A stretch of 64,000 nt of DNA from positions 62,001 through 126,000 of the forward strand of contig NZ_FOKM01000002.1 in the NCBI RefSeq assembly GCF_900111905.1. Reading direction: 5' to 3'. A model generated the notes under the pieces. That model had not been told where the DNA came from. It searched no databases and worked only from the letters and a program-made list of their open reading frames with translations. The position numbers and the translations under genes are program-made. This DNA is from Rhizobium sp. NFR07 (GTDB lineage Bacteria > Pseudomonadota > Alphaproteobacteria > Rhizobiales > Rhizobiaceae). Below, one piece after another: positions 1-9,134 of this stretch (its first letter is position 1; every line of letters starts with the position of its first letter).

Positions 1-1
1 C

Positions 2-742
2 AGCGTCCGCCTGACGCCGGCCGGCGAGGCGCTGCTTGCTGTTTTGACGCCGTCTTTCGATGCAATGGGAGATTGCCTGGATGATCTCCAGGCGCAGGCG
101 GCGGATGACAGGTCCGTCGTTACGATCAGCGCCGAGCCCTCCTTCGCGGCCTGCTGGCTGATGCCGCGGCTTTCGGAATTCCAGAAAGAGAACCCGACGA
201 TCGACGTGAATGTCGATGCGGATCCGCGCCTGGCGGAGTTTCGCGTCCATGGGACATCGCTTGCGATCCGGCACAGCCTGACGGCAAGCGCCTGGCCGCG
301 CGTGGAAAGCCGGTATCTGACCCATTCGCGCATCTCACCGGCGATGTCCTCCGCCCTCATCGAACGCGACGGGCGGCCGTCGGCACCCTCCGACCTGCTT
401 CGCTACCCTCTTCTTCACGAGGACCGGCGGAATACGTGGCGGCAGTGGTTCGAGGCGGCCGGACTGCCGGGCGTCGAGACCGGACAGGGGCTCGTCTATA
501 CGGACGAGGGCCTGATCCTGCAGGCGGCGCTCCGCGGGCAGGGGGTCGCTCTGATCGAAGAGAGGTTCGTCGACGAGGATGTGAGGGCAGGGCGACTGAT
601 CCGCCCGTTCGACACCTCGATCCCATTTGGCGCCTATTGGATCGTGGCGCGCCGTTTTGACCGGTTGCCGGCACCCGCTGCGTTGCTGGCGGACTGGATC
701 GAGCGTAGCTTTCGCAAGGACGACCGCCAGACCGGACCATGA
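2..742 (+). CDS. LysR family transcriptional regulator, 5'-truncated by window edge (GcvA-like)
   Basis: Partial DNA-binding regulator; its 5' end lies outside the window. The open frame runs from base 2 and begins with residues [12 protein letters not shown], the usual end of the LysR winged HTH. The substrate-binding domain follows: [18 protein letters not shown], then the effector-domain pattern LAIRHS, ending in the LADWI helix typical of GcvA/AmpR-type LysR proteins. A TTG at 44 is in frame but is not the true start, because HTH sequence continues upstream. The effector and target genes cannot be told from the fragment. It sits just upstream of rpsO on the same strand, where truB normally lies in this group. 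The TGA stop is at 740-742. Confidence 0.9.
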   Translation, partial: SVRLTPAGEALLAVLTPSFDAMGDCLDDLQAQAADDRSVVTISAEPSFAACWLMPRLSEFQKENPTIDVNVDADPRLAEFRVHGTSLAIRHSLTASAWPRVESRYLTHSRISPAMSSALIERDGRPSAPSDLLRYPLLHEDRRNTWRQWFEAAGLPGVETGQGLVYTDEGLILQAALRGQGVALIEERFVDEDVRAGRLIRPFDTSIPFGAYWIVARRFDRLPAPAALLADWIERSFRKDDRQTGP

Positions 743-924
743 TAAAGGGGATGGACCGGCGTATGAACGGTAACGAAGTCCGCCTCTTCCATTCCCCCGG
801 TGAATGGTTTATAGGCACCGCCAGCAAAAGCAGGCTTTTGGGCTCGTTTTGCAATTCACGGCCAAGGCTGGACGACATCCCGGCCTTTGGCGACCTCAAT
901 CCTCAGTTCAGAAAGGATCACACG
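743..924 (+). promoter_or_regulatory. rpsO upstream region / leader
   Basis: The 182 bases between the LysR stop and rpsO must hold the rpsO promoter if LysR read-through is not used. Two small hairpins are visible: CCATTC/GAATGG (789-794 with 802-807) and CAAAAGC/GCTTTTG around a 2-base gap (825-831 with 834-840). S15 represses its own mRNA in several bacteria, so a leader structure is plausible, but I see no match to a known S15 site. A frame open from 739 through rpsO is probably not an N-terminal extension of S15, because the standard S15 start is at 925. Confidence 0.3.
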
Positions 925-1194
925 ATGTCGATCACTGCAGAGCGCAAGACCGCCCTCATCAAGGAATACGCAACCTTCGAAGGCGACACCGGTTCTCCGG
1001 AAGTCCAGGTTGCAATCCTGACCGAGCGGATCAACAACCTGACCGAACACTTCAAGGGTCACAAGAAGGACAACCACTCCCGTCGTGGCCTTCTGACCAT
1101 GGTTTCCAGCCGCCGTTCGCTTCTTGACTATCTCAAGAAGAAGGACGAAGGCCGTTACACCAAGCTGATCGGCAGCCTCGGTATCCGCCGCTAA
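925..1194 (+). CDS. rpsO: 30S ribosomal protein S15
   Basis: S15, an early-binding protein of the 30S platform that contacts helices 20-22 of 16S rRNA and intersubunit bridge B4. The 89-residue product is the family length and shows [25 protein letters not shown] and the RRSLLDYL...RY signature. ATG 925 was chosen because it gives MSITAERK, the usual S15 N-terminus, with GAAAGGA 7 bases upstream. It is followed by a strong 12-bp hairpin and then pnp, the usual rpsO-pnp pair. The LysR gene upstream replaces the usual truB neighbour. Confidence 0.98.
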   Translation: MSITAERKTALIKEYATFEGDTGSPEVQVAILTERINNLTEHFKGHKKDNHSRRGLLTMVSSRRSLLDYLKKKDEGRYTKLIGSLGIRR

Positions 1195-1202
1195 TGAATT
1201 GC

Positions 1203-1242
1203 CGGCGGGCGCTTGACGACAAGCGCCCGCCGCATCTTTTTC
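1203..1242 (+). terminator. rpsO intrinsic terminator or processing hairpin
   Basis: Perfect 12-bp stem CGGCGGGCGCTT / AAGCGCCCGCCG (1203-1214 with 1221-1232), 6-base loop, then CATCTTTTTCC. It starts 8 bases after the rpsO stop. It fits a terminator, possibly leaky, between rpsO and pnp; in enteric bacteria a similar hairpin partly uncouples the two genes. Confidence 0.8.
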
Positions 1243-1524
1243 CGGGTACTTCGGTACTCTCTACCGGTCCTGCACTCTTTGCGCATGACCAACCAAGGCG
1301 GACCCGGATGGGCCGGTTTCGCCACCAAAACCAGACCTGTCATGGGGCAGGATTGCCGGATGCTTTTGATCGGAGCCGCTTGGCGGCTTCGGTCAGTTTG
1401 GAAGCTTCTCGTTGTCTTGCCCGTGATGTGTCGCATTGTTCGCGGCTGATGCGCTGCCGCCCCAACGGAGATCCCAGAGGGAATCCACGGGCGAGGCGCC
1501 GTCTCCCGCGTTGAAGGACAAGAC
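1243..1524 (+). promoter_or_regulatory. pnp 5' leader region
   Basis: About 280 bases without a supported gene between the rpsO terminator and pnp. It should carry the pnp promoter and a long leader. A short GC stem AGCCGC/GCGGCT lies at 1374-1388. In enterobacteria the pnp leader folds into an RNase III-cleaved hairpin through which PNPase represses itself; by position the same could hold here. Frames open through this region on both strands look like shadows. Confidence 0.35.
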
Positions 1525-3660
1525 ATGTTCAATACGCATTCTGTCGAAATCGAATGGGCAGGCCGCCCGCTGAAGCTGGAAACGGGCAAGATCGCCCGCC
1601 AGGCAGACGGCGCCGTTCTGGCCACCTACGGTGAAACCGTCGTTCTCGCCACCGTCGTTTCGGCCAAGGCGCCGAAGCCGGGCCAGGACTTCTTCCCGCT
1701 CACCGTCAACTACCAGGAAAAGACCTATGCCGCCGGCAAGATCCCGGGCGGCTATTTCAAGCGCGAAGGCCGTCCGTCGGAAAACGAAACGCTCGTTTCC
1801 CGCCTGATCGACCGTCCGATCCGTCCGCTCTTCCCGGAAGGCTACAAGAACGACACCCAGGTCGTCGTCACCGTCATCCAGCATGACCTCGAGAACAACC
1901 CGGACATCCTGTCCATGGTTGCCACCTCTGCAGCGCTGACGCTCTCCGGCGTACCGTTCATGGGCCCGATCGGCGGCGCACGCGTTGGCTACATCAACGG
2001 CGAATACGTTCTCAACCCGCATCTCGACGAAATGGACGAGTCGGTTCTCGACCTCGTCGTCGCCGGCACCCAGGACGCCGTCCTGATGGTTGAATCGGAA
2101 GCCAAGGAACTGAACGAAGACGTCATGCTCGGCGCCGTCATGTTCGGTCACCGTGGTTTCCAGCCGGTTATCGACGCGATCATCAAGCTCGCCGAAGTGG
2201 CTGCCAAGGAACCGCGCGACTTCCAGCCGGAAGACTATTCCGAACTCGAAGCCGAAATGCTGAAGCTGTTCGAAGCTGAACTGCGCGAAGGCTACAAGAT
2301 CACCCAGAAGGCCGATCGCTACGCAGCCATCGACGCCGTCAAGGCAAAGGTCAAGGCTCACTTCTTCCCGGAAGGCGTCGAGCCGAAATACACGGCTGAA
2401 GTGATCGGCTCCGTCTTCAAGCACCTGCAGGCCAAGATCGTTCGCTGGAACATCCTCGACACCAAGAGCCGCATCGACGGCCGCGACCTGTCGACCGTTC
2501 GCGCCATCGTATCGGAAGTCGGCATCCTGCCGCGCACCCACGGCTCGTCGCTGTTCACCCGCGGTGAAACCCAGGCGATCGTTGTTGCCACGCTCGGCAC
2601 CGGCGAAGACGAACAGTACGTTGACAGCCTGACCGGCATGTACAAGGAGCGCTTCCTGCTCCATTACAACTTCCCTCCCTACTCGGTTGGTGAAACCGGC
2701 CGCATGGGCTCCCCGGGCCGCCGCGAAATCGGCCATGGCAAGCTCGCTTGGCGCGCTATCCGCCCGATGCTGCCGTCTGCCGAACAGTTCCCCTACACGC
2801 TGCGCGTCGTCTCCGAGATCACCGAGTCCAACGGCTCGTCCTCGATGGCAACCGTCTGCGGCACCTCACTCGCCCTGATGGACGCAGGCGTACCGCTCGC
2901 AAAGCCGGTTGCCGGTATCGCCATGGGTCTGATCCTCGAAGGTGAACGTTTCGCCGTTCTCTCCGACATCCTCGGCGACGAAGACCACCTCGGCGACATG
3001 GACTTCAAGGTTGCAGGTACCGCCGACGGCATCACCTCGCTGCAGATGGACATCAAGATCGCCGGTATCACCGAAGAGATCATGAAGGTCGCTCTCGAGC
3101 AGGCACAGGGTGGCCGCAAGCACATCCTCGGCGAGATGTCGAATGCCATCTCCGAAGGCCGTGCGCAGCTCGGCGAATTTGCTCCGCGCATCGAAGTGAT
3201 GAACATCCCGGTCGACAAGATCCGTGAAGTCATCGGTTCGGGCGGCAAGGTCATCCGCGAAATCGTTGAAAAGACCGGCGCCAAGATCAACATCGAAGAC
3301 GACGGCACCGTGAAGATCGCTTCTTCTTCCGGCAAGGAAATCGAAGCGGCCCGCAAGTGGATCCACTCGATCGTTGCTGAACCGGAAGTCGGCGCCATCT
3401 ACGAAGGCACCGTTGTGAAGACTGCCGATTTCGGCGCCTTCGTCAACTTCTTCGGCGCCCGTGACGGTCTGGTCCACATCTCGCAGCTCGCTTCCGAGCG
3501 CGTTGCCAAGACCTCGGACGTCGTCAAGGAAGGCGACAAGGTCTGGGTCAAGCTGATGGGCTTCGACGAGCGCGGCAAGGTTCGCCTGTCGATGAAGGTC
3601 GTCGACCAGGCCACCGGCCAGGAACTCAAGAAGGCCGAAGGCGACGCAGCCGCCGAATAA
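1525..3660 (+). CDS. pnp: polyribonucleotide nucleotidyltransferase (PNPase)
   Basis: Phosphorolytic 3'-5' exoribonuclease of mRNA decay; cytoplasmic homotrimer. The 711 residues match the family. Two RNase PH-like domains (about 10-225 and 310-545) flank an alpha-helical linker. Then come a KH domain (about 555-615, with [12 protein letters not shown]) and a C-terminal S1 domain (about 620-690, with [18 protein letters not shown]). The second RNase PH domain has the conserved FPPYSVGE and GRREIGHG motifs near the phosphate site. ATG 1525 is preceded by GAAGGAC. A 10-bp hairpin terminator follows the stop. Confidence 0.98.
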   Translation: MFNTHSVEIEWAGRPLKLETGKIARQADGAVLATYGETVVLATVVSAKAPKPGQDFFPLTVNYQEKTYAAGKIPGGYFKREGRPSENETLVSRLIDRPIRPLFPEGYKNDTQVVVTVIQHDLENNPDILSMVATSAALTLSGVPFMGPIGGARVGYINGEYVLNPHLDEMDESVLDLVVAGTQDAVLMVESEAKELNEDVMLGAVMFGHRGFQPVIDAIIKLAEVAAKEPRDFQPEDYSELEAEMLKLFEAELREGYKITQKADRYAAIDAVKAKVKAHFFPEGVEPKYTAEVIGSVFKHLQAKIVRWNILDTKSRIDGRDLSTVRAIVSEVGILPRTHGSSLFTRGETQAIVVATLGTGEDEQYVDSLTGMYKERFLLHYNFPPYSVGETGRMGSPGRREIGHGKLAWRAIRPMLPSAEQFPYTLRVVSEITESNGSSSMATVCGTSLALMDAGVPLAKPVAGIAMGLILEGERFAVLSDILGDEDHLGDMDFKVAGTADGITSLQMDIKIAGITEEIMKVALEQAQGGRKHILGEMSNAISEGRAQLGEFAPRIEVMNIPVDKIREVIGSGGKVIREIVEKTGAKINIEDDGTVKIASSSGKEIEAARKWIHSIVAEPEVGAIYEGTVVKTADFGAFVNFFGARDGLVHISQLASERVAKTSDVVKEGDKVWVKLMGFDERGKVRLSMKVVDQATGQELKKAEGDAAAE

Positions 3661-3683
3661 GCTTTCGACTGATTGAAATGAAG

Positions 3684-3714
3684 GGCGCGGAAGTTTGTTC
3701 TTCCGCGCCTTTTC
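3684..3714 (+). terminator. pnp intrinsic terminator
   Basis: Perfect 10-bp stem GGCGCGGAAG / CTTCCGCGCC (3684-3693 with 3700-3709), 6-base loop TTTGTT, followed by TTTTCTTT. It lies 23 bases after the pnp stop. Confidence 0.88.
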
Positions 3715-3757
3715 TTTATTGATAGATACGAAACACGATCCGCTAAGGTCCGCACCC

Positions 3758-4765
3758 ATGAGCCGCGACGCGCTGAAAACCCTGTTCCACCCCTTCGTCA
3801 CCGATGCCGTGCCCATGCCCGGCAAAGGCGAGCGGGTGATCTTTCTCGGCGCCGAGGCAGGCAATGCCCGCCCGGAAGGCTTCGATGCGGAGATCACCTA
3901 TGTGCAGCCGTTCCGGCCGCTCTTCCGGTCCTTACGCGAGAACGCCTATCCGGAGCCGGAGGGCGAGGATTACGACGGTGCGCTGGTTCTGTGCGGCAAG
4001 CACCGCGGCGACAACGAAAACCGCATTGCCGAGGCCTTGGCTCGGGTCAAGGTGGGCGGCCTGATCGTCGTCGCGGGCAGCAAGGAAGATGGTATCCAGG
4101 CGCTGCGCACCATGCTTTTGAAGCTCGGCATCATGCTCGACTACACGCCGAAATATCATGGCGTGGCGATCTGGTTCGGCCGACCGGAAGACGCCGGCGA
4201 TGCCATCAAGGCGCTGAGGAAGCCCGCCGTGACCGTCGAGGGACGCTTCCAGGCGGCTCCCGGCATGTTCAGCCACGATCGCGTCGATGCGGGTTCCGAG
4301 CTTCTGGCAGGCCGCTTCCCGACCGATTTCGACGGCAATGTCGCCGACTTCGGTGCCGGCTGGGGTTATCTCTCGATCATGCTGGCGGAAAAGTCGCCGC
4401 GGGTTCACCGTATCGACCTCTTCGAAGCCGATTATCGGGCGCTGGAATTTGCCAAGCAGAACCTGGCGCATAACTGCCCGGACCTCGAGGCACGTTTCTT
4501 CTGGCAGGATCTCGGCTCCGAGCCGCCGAAGGAAAAATACGACATGGTCATCATGAACCCGCCCTTCCACGAGGCGCAGGCCGCCGATCCGGAATTGGGC
4601 CGCACGATGATCCGCACCGCGGCCGGCGCGCTGAAACAGGGCGGCAGGCTTGTAATGGTCGCCAATCGCGGCCTCCCCTACGAGCCGGTTCTGGAAGAGG
4701 GTTTTCGCGAATACGGCGAAACCTGCCGCAATGCCAAGTTCAAGGTTCTCTGGGCACGCAAATAA
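3758..4765 (+). CDS. class I SAM-dependent methyltransferase, RsmC-like
   Basis: Probable RNA guanine-N2 methyltransferase of the RsmC/RlmG type, using S-adenosylmethionine. The 335-residue product has an N-terminal degenerate methyltransferase-like half and a C-terminal catalytic half. The catalytic half has the SAM loop ADFGAGWGYLSIML, the acidic LFEAD strand end, and the NPPF motif (MNPPFHE) typical of N-methyltransferases acting on an amino group in a planar ring. The two-half layout is that of RsmC, which modifies G1207 of 16S rRNA. ATG 3758 gives MSRDALKTLFHPF; an earlier in-frame ATG lies in the pnp terminator and is rejected. It follows pnp in related rhizobia as well. The exact rRNA site is inferred, not shown. 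Confidence 0.85.
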   Translation: MSRDALKTLFHPFVTDAVPMPGKGERVIFLGAEAGNARPEGFDAEITYVQPFRPLFRSLRENAYPEPEGEDYDGALVLCGKHRGDNENRIAEALARVKVGGLIVVAGSKEDGIQALRTMLLKLGIMLDYTPKYHGVAIWFGRPEDAGDAIKALRKPAVTVEGRFQAAPGMFSHDRVDAGSELLAGRFPTDFDGNVADFGAGWGYLSIMLAEKSPRVHRIDLFEADYRALEFAKQNLAHNCPDLEARFFWQDLGSEPPKEKYDMVIMNPPFHEAQAADPELGRTMIRTAAGALKQGGRLVMVANRGLPYEPVLEEGFREYGETCRNAKFKVLWARK

Positions 4766-4852
4766 TCCGTCTCCCCAGGCCGGCATTCATGCGCTCTTGC
4801 CAATGCCACCATCTGCAAACTAGGGTTGCGGCGGGTGGCGTTGGGGGACGGC

Positions 4853-5494
4853 ATGAAGCGGATAGCAGGCGGTTTTCTCTCTCTTCTGCTGACGTCGGCG
4901 GCAGCTCTTGGCGAGCCACCGCCTATTACATGGGAATGGTATAGCGCCGCGGAGGCCTACCAGGGCTCCAGGAACAGGCGCCCGGACGACCTGCGGCTCT
5001 CTGCGCATTACTTCCGGCTTGCCGCAGACAAGGGCAATGCCACGGCCGCCTTCAAGCTGGGCGAGCTCTATGAGGCGGGCGAGGGGCTCGCCAGGGACCC
5101 GGTCCAAGCCTTCTATTGGTACATGAAGTCAGCGGCGCGCAACAACAAGCACGGCCAACTCAAGATCGGCTGGTGTTACCAGAAGGGCATCGGCGTGCAG
5201 CCGGACCCGAAGATCGCGGCGATCTGGTACCGGCTGGCGGCCGACAACGACAATATCTGGGGCTACCACATGCTCGCCTTCATGCTGGCCGATGGCGAGG
5301 GCATGACGAAGGATGTGGCCCAGGCACGGCGCTATTTCGAGCTCAGTCTGCCGAAGACGAAGGACCACTGGGCAAAGTGGAAGCTTGCCCATTTGATCGC
5401 GCAGGAGAACCCGAAGAGGGCAAAGGCTCTCCTGAAAGAGGCTGCGGCCGCCGGGAATGTCCAGGCGGTCGAGGACTTAAAAAGGGCGCCGTGA
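4853..5494 (+). CDS. secreted Sel1-repeat (TPR-like) protein
   Basis: 213-residue exported protein. Residues 1-20 (MKRIAGGFLSLLLTSAAALG) form a signal peptide. Several Sel1-like repeats follow, with the signature A-x-F-x-L-G-x-x-Y-x-x-G-x-G (GNATAAFKLGELYEAGEG, HGQLKIGWCYQKGIG, WGYHMLAFMLADGEG). Sel1 repeats form alpha-solenoids that hold protein partners; the partner is unknown. ATG 4853 with GGGGGA upstream was chosen over an in-frame TTG at 4826, because it places the signal peptide at the N-terminus. Its TGA stop abuts the hicB stop (5495) on the other strand, so the genes converge without a gap. Confidence 0.85.
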   Translation: MKRIAGGFLSLLLTSAAALGEPPPITWEWYSAAEAYQGSRNRRPDDLRLSAHYFRLAADKGNATAAFKLGELYEAGEGLARDPVQAFYWYMKSAARNNKHGQLKIGWCYQKGIGVQPDPKIAAIWYRLAADNDNIWGYHMLAFMLADGEGMTKDVAQARRYFELSLPKTKDHWAKWKLAHLIAQENPKRAKALLKEAAAAGNVQAVEDLKRAP

Positions 5495-5890
5495 TCAGGC
5501 GGCCTCGATCTCTTTGCGGGCGGCACTGGCGAGGAAGGCGGAGCGCGTCAAACCTCTTTCACGCGCTGCAGCATCGATTGCCTCCAACATGCCCTTCTCG
5601 AACGTCACATTGGCCCTTACCACACGTGCATCATCCTCGATGACGGGAATGCGCATCAGGAACGCGCCATTTGCAAGCTCGGCACGGATGTCATCACGCG
5701 CTGTGACCTGTTCATAGCTGGAGGGGAGAGGCAGAGCCTCGTCTTCGCCCCAGAGGCGCAGAGCCTCGATAGCATTGGCGACCAAATCCTCTTCGCCATC
5801 CGCTGCTGAGAATACGGACGGCAAGTCCGGAAAACTGACGCCGAAGGCGCTGCCTTTGTCCTTGTGTACGAGCGCGATGAAATGTTTCAT
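5495..5890 (-). CDS. hicB: HicB family antitoxin
   Basis: Antitoxin of a type II toxin-antitoxin pair. Residues 1-65 form the partial RNase H-like HicB fold (MKHFIALVHKDKGSAFGVSFPDLP, then ANAIEALRLW), which binds HicA. The C-terminal helix region after about residue 90 (ANVTFEKGMLEAIDAAARER, then SAFLASAARKEI) looks like a ribbon-helix-helix DNA-binding domain for autoregulation. The 131-residue size is usual. The start at 5890 (MKHF) is preferred over an upstream ATG that overlaps hicA. It lies 11 bases downstream of hicA, the usual toxin-first order. Confidence 0.88.
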   Translation of the reverse strand: MKHFIALVHKDKGSAFGVSFPDLPSVFSAADGEEDLVANAIEALRLWGEDEALPLPSSYEQVTARDDIRAELANGAFLMRIPVIEDDARVVRANVTFEKGMLEAIDAAARERGLTRSAFLASAARKEIEAA

Positions 5891-5901
5891 TTGCTTGGCC
5901 C

Positions 5902-6084
5902 TCAAGCCCAACCAGCCTGCTTGGCAATAGCCAAGGCCGTACCGATAGGGAGATCCTTCTTCGGATGCGGAACGATGATCGTTTGGGAGCCTTTGCGGAA
6001 TTTATGATGCGATCCCTTCACAGAGATCAGCTCGAAGCCTTCACGCTTCAACCGCGCAATGATCTTCTGGCTATTCCGCTCCAT
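5902..6084 (-). CDS. hicA: HicA family toxin (mRNA interferase)
   Basis: 60-residue toxin with the dsRBD-like HicA fold. It has the N-terminal helix NSQKIIARLKREGF, then the catalytic histidine in KGSHHKFRK and the strand TIIVPHPKKDLP. HicA enzymes degrade mRNA independently of the ribosome and are held inactive by HicB. The start at 6084 (MERNSQ) gives the standard family length; a longer frame upstream runs into the palindrome at 6134-6173 and is rejected. The pair sits between the pnp block and fabI, a likely acquired insertion in an otherwise conserved neighbourhood. Confidence 0.88.
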   Translation of the reverse strand: MERNSQKIIARLKREGFELISVKGSHHKFRKGSQTIIVPHPKKDLPIGTALAIAKQAGWA

Positions 6085-6133
6085 CACGCAGCTCCAACCT
6101 GAACGGAGATTAGTATCTAGGGCGCCAGAAAGC

Positions 6134-6173
6134 AAGAAGGGCGTGCGCATCATGATGCGCACGCCCTTCTTGA
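6134..6173. terminator. 40-bp perfect palindrome between fabI and hicA
   Basis: The 40 bases read identically on both strands (arms 6134-6153 and 6154-6173, arm start CAAGAAGGGC, centre CATCATGATG). As RNA from the fabI side it would form a very stable hairpin 18 bases after the fabI stop. The minus-strand continuation GCTTTCTGGC is only mildly T-rich, so it is likely a fabI terminator or mRNA-end stabiliser. There is no unpaired loop in the palindrome itself. Confidence 0.65.
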
Positions 6174-6190
6174 AAGTCTTTTGGATAATG

Positions 6191-6997
6191 TTACTCGACG
6201 TCGGCCTTGCGCAGCTTGTCGAGCGTCGGCAGCGAGGTGATGCTGTAGCCGGCGTCGACATAATGCACTTCGCCGGTCACGCCGCGGGAAAGGTCCGACA
6301 GGAGGTAGAGGGCAGAGCCGCCGATATCCTCGATCGTCGCGGTACGGCGCAGCGGAGCGTTTTCCTTGTTCCAGGAATAGATCGCACGGGCGTCCGAAAT
6401 GCCGGCACCGGCAAGCGTGCGCACGGGGCCGGCGGAGATCGTGTTGACGCGGATATCGCTCGGGCCGAAATCTGCCGCCAGATAGCGCACGGAGGCTTCC
6501 AGAGCAGCCTTCGCAACGCCCATGACGTTGTAGTTCGGGATAACGCGCTGCGAGCCGTTATAGGTCAGCGTCAGCATCGAGCCGCCATTGGTCATCAGTG
6601 GCGCTGCGCGCCTGGCGATCTCCGTGAAGGAGAAACAGGAGATGACCATGGTGCGCGAGAAGTTTTCGCGCGTCGTATTGGCATATTGGCCCTTCAGCTC
6701 GTTCTTGTCGGAAAAGCCGATGGCGTGGACGAGGAAGTCGAACGAACCCCAGCGTTCCTTGATCGCATCAAACGTCGCGTCCACGGAAGCGATGTCTTCC
6801 ACGTCGCAGGGAATGACGAAATCTGAATTCACTTCGGCGGCGAGCGGCTTGACGCGCTTGCCGAGAGCTTCGCCCTGATAGGTGAAGGCGAGTTCCGCGC
6901 CCTGTGCGGCCACGGCCTTGGCAATGCCCCAGGCGATGGAATGGTTGTTGGCGACCCCCATGATCAGGCCGCGTTTACCCTGCATGATTCCGGTCAT
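6191..6997 (-). CDS. fabI: enoyl-[acyl-carrier-protein] reductase (NADH)
   Basis: Reduces trans-2-enoyl-ACP in the last step of each fatty acid elongation cycle; a cytoplasmic SDR-fold tetramer. The 268 residues contain the FabI nucleotide loop GVANNHSIAWGIA and the catalytic Tyr-x6-Lys motif (YNVMGVAK), near residues 155-165. ATG 6997 gives MTGIMQGKRGLIMG, the family N-terminus. An upstream ATG in the same frame lies inside fabB and is rejected. It is separated from fabB by 4 bases, so it is the last gene of fabA-fabB-fabI. The FabI type suggests triclosan/diazaborine-type sensitivity, by family knowledge only. Confidence 0.96.
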   Translation of the reverse strand: MTGIMQGKRGLIMGVANNHSIAWGIAKAVAAQGAELAFTYQGEALGKRVKPLAAEVNSDFVIPCDVEDIASVDATFDAIKERWGSFDFLVHAIGFSDKNELKGQYANTTRENFSRTMVISCFSFTEIARRAAPLMTNGGSMLTLTYNGSQRVIPNYNVMGVAKAALEASVRYLAADFGPSDIRVNTISAGPVRTLAGAGISDARAIYSWNKENAPLRRTATIEDIGGSALYLLSDLSRGVTGEVHYVDAGYSITSLPTLDKLRKADVE

Positions 6998-7001
6998 GGA
7001 A

Positions 7002-8225
7002 TTATCCGTTATAGCGCTGGAAGACCAGCGTTGCGTTGGTGCCGCCGAAACCGAACGAGTTGGAAAGGACGGTGTCGATCTTGGCATTGTCGATGCGGCT
7101 GCGGACGATCGGAACGCCGTCGAATTCCGGGTCGAGGTTCTCGATATGGGCGCTTTCGCCGATGAAGCCGTTCTGCATCATCAGGAGGCCGTAGATCGAT
7201 TCCTGCACGCCGGCTGCACCCAGCGAATGGCCGGTCAGCGACTTGGTGGACTGGATGTGCGGGATCTTGTCCTTGAAGACTTCGCGGATCGCGCCGATTT
7301 CCTTCGAGTCACCCACCGGCGTCGAGGTGCCGTGGGTGTTGATGTAATCGACTTCGCCCTTCACGGTGGCAAGCGCCTGGCGCATGCAGCGGATTGCGCC
7401 TTCGCCCGACGGAGCAACCATGTCGTAGCCGTCGGAGGTTGCTCCATAGCCGGTGATTTCGGCATAGATCTTGGCGCCGCGGGCCTTGGCATGTTCCAGT
7501 TCTTCGAGCACGAGAACGCCCGCGCCGCCGGCGATGACGAAACCGTCGCGGTCGACGTCATAGGCGCGCGAGGCGACTTCCGGCTGGTTGTTGCGCTTGG
7601 ACGACATGGCGCCCATGGCGTCGAACAGGTTCGACATCGTCCAGTCGAGATCTTCGTGGCCGCCTGCGAACATGATGTCCTGCTTGCCCCACTGGATCAT
7701 TTCCGCGGCATTGCCGATGCAGTGCGCAGACGTCGAGCAGGCCGACGAGATCGAGTAGTTGACGCCATGAATCTTGAACCAGGTGGCAAGCGTGGCGGAT
7801 GCCGTCGACGACATGGCCTTCGGCACGGCAAACGGGCCGATGCGCTTCGGGCTGTTGTTCTTCAGCGTGATCTCTGCAGCGTCGATCAGGGTGCGGGTGG
7901 ACGGACCGCCCGAACCCATGATGATGCCGGCGCGCTCGTTTTCGGCGTAGTCCTTTTCCTCAAGACCGGAATCGGCCAGCGCCTGCTTCATCGCGACGTG
8001 GTTCCAGGAACCGCCCTGGGAGAGGAAGCGCATGGCGCGACGGTCTACCAGATCCGTCACGTCGATATTCGGCTTTCCCCAGACCTGGCACTTGAAGCCA
8101 TGCTCCGCGAAGTCGGGAGAAAAGGAAATGCCGGACTTTGCCTGCCGCAGGGATTCGGTGACTTCGCCAGCGTCGTTACCGATCGAGGACACGATACCGA
8201 GGCCCGTGACAACTACCCGTCTCAT
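7002..8225 (-). CDS. fabB: beta-ketoacyl-ACP synthase I
   Basis: Condensing enzyme that elongates acyl-ACP, including cis-3-decenoyl-ACP made by FabA, so it is needed for anaerobic-type unsaturated fatty acid synthesis. The 407-residue protein has the active-site Cys163 in [10 protein letters not shown], and the two histidines in [11 protein letters not shown] and TGHSLGAAG that make the Cys-His-His triad of KAS I/II. The pairing with fabA argues for FabB rather than FabF. ATG 8225 has AGGTAGATGAG upstream. The gene lies 53 bases downstream of fabA. Confidence 0.95.
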   Translation of the reverse strand: MRRVVVTGLGIVSSIGNDAGEVTESLRQAKSGISFSPDFAEHGFKCQVWGKPNIDVTDLVDRRAMRFLSQGGSWNHVAMKQALADSGLEEKDYAENERAGIIMGSGGPSTRTLIDAAEITLKNNSPKRIGPFAVPKAMSSTASATLATWFKIHGVNYSISSACSTSAHCIGNAAEMIQWGKQDIMFAGGHEDLDWTMSNLFDAMGAMSSKRNNQPEVASRAYDVDRDGFVIAGGAGVLVLEELEHAKARGAKIYAEITGYGATSDGYDMVAPSGEGAIRCMRQALATVKGEVDYINTHGTSTPVGDSKEIGAIREVFKDKIPHIQSTKSLTGHSLGAAGVQESIYGLLMMQNGFIGESAHIENLDPEFDGVPIVRSRIDNAKIDTVLSNSFGFGGTNATLVFQRYNG

Positions 8226-8278
8226 CTCATCTACCTTTTTTGTTTCATCAGTCGCCTATGTCGATCCGTTACCGGATC

Positions 8279-8794
8279 TCAGGCGGCCTTTTCCTTGGAC
8301 AGACCGACGCGCAGGTCGGATGCCTGATAAATGGTTTCGCCATCGGCCTTCAGCCAGCCGTCTGCGGTGCCGAGCACGAGACGGCCCTTCATGACGCGCT
8401 TGAAGTCGATGCCGTATTCGAGAAGCTTGGTGGTCGGGCGGATCATGCCCTTGAACTTCACTTCGCCGGTCGAAAGCGCCATGCCGCGGCCTTCTTCGCC
8501 CAGCCAGCCGAGGAAGAAGCCTGTCAGCTGCCACATGCCGTCGAGGCCGAGGCAGCCCGGCATGATCGGGTTGCCTTCGAAATGGCAGGGGAAGTACCAG
8601 TCGTCGGGTTTGACGTCGTATTCGGCGCGCAGATAGCCCTTGTCGAAGGCTCCGCCGGTTTCCGAAATTTCGGTGATACGGTGGACCATCAGCATGGGCG
8701 GCAGCGGCAGCTGCGCGTTACCGGGCCCGAAGAGTTCGCCATGGGCGCAGGCGATGAGTTCTTCGTAGCTGAAGCTGGACTGTCTGGTTGCCAT
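8279..8794 (-). CDS. fabA: 3-hydroxydecanoyl-ACP dehydratase/isomerase
   Basis: Dehydrates 3-hydroxydecanoyl-ACP and isomerises the trans-2 product to cis-3-decenoyl-ACP, the branch point to unsaturated fatty acids. The single-hotdog protein of 171 residues is the family size. The catalytic His71 lies in [13 protein letters not shown] and Asp85 in LGLDGMWQL, matching His70/Asp84 of the E. coli enzyme. It is the first gene of fabA-fabB-fabI and is divergent from irr. The FabA/FabB pair is typical of Rhizobiales. Confidence 0.96.
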   Translation of the reverse strand: MATRQSSFSYEELIACAHGELFGPGNAQLPLPPMLMVHRITEISETGGAFDKGYLRAEYDVKPDDWYFPCHFEGNPIMPGCLGLDGMWQLTGFFLGWLGEEGRGMALSTGEVKFKGMIRPTTKLLEYGIDFKRVMKGRLVLGTADGWLKADGETIYQASDLRVGLSKEKAA

Positions 8795-9134
8795 CGAGTT
8801 TCCGTTTTCCCCTGTGGTCGCAATCGTGGTCGTCGTTTCCGGCCGCAGCTTTAGAGCAAGACCGGATGAATTTGAAGTCTGCGATGCTCTTGACGCCTCC
8901 AGCTTCCGCCGTCAGGCCCGAGGCCCGCGCATGATTTCAAGGGCCCTGGAACATCATTTGTCACGTCCGCATATAGGAAGCGGAGCACGCAAACCAGAGG
9001 TATGAGCACAAATTCCGTCGATTTGACGCAGGCCCCACATCGCCTGACGTTAGAAACTGTTGAATCTCTGCGCGCCAAAAGTTATATCGAAAACTCAAGA
9101 TACTATCGCGACTTGTCGGAGCGTCGGGAAAAAT
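8795..9134. promoter_or_regulatory. fabA-irr divergent intergenic region
   Basis: 340 bases that hold the promoters of fabA (leftward) and irr (rightward). No supported gene is inside; short frames on both strands lack family features. I looked for an Irr iron-control element and found only a poor partial match (TTAGAA followed by TTGAAT near 9050), so I do not call one. Confidence 0.5.

Noticed and set aside
739..924. N-terminal extension of S15 from ATG 739
   Set aside because: S15 is normally 89 residues starting at 925, with its own ribosome site; the upstream part has no S15 similarity.
1393..2736. 447-codon frame on the minus strand over pnp
   Set aside because: Antisense shadow of a highly expressed gene with strong codon bias.
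9040..9075. Iron-control element (Irr site) before irr
   Set aside because: Only one half-site (TTAGAA) is present; the partner TTGAAT does not make the expected inverted repeat.
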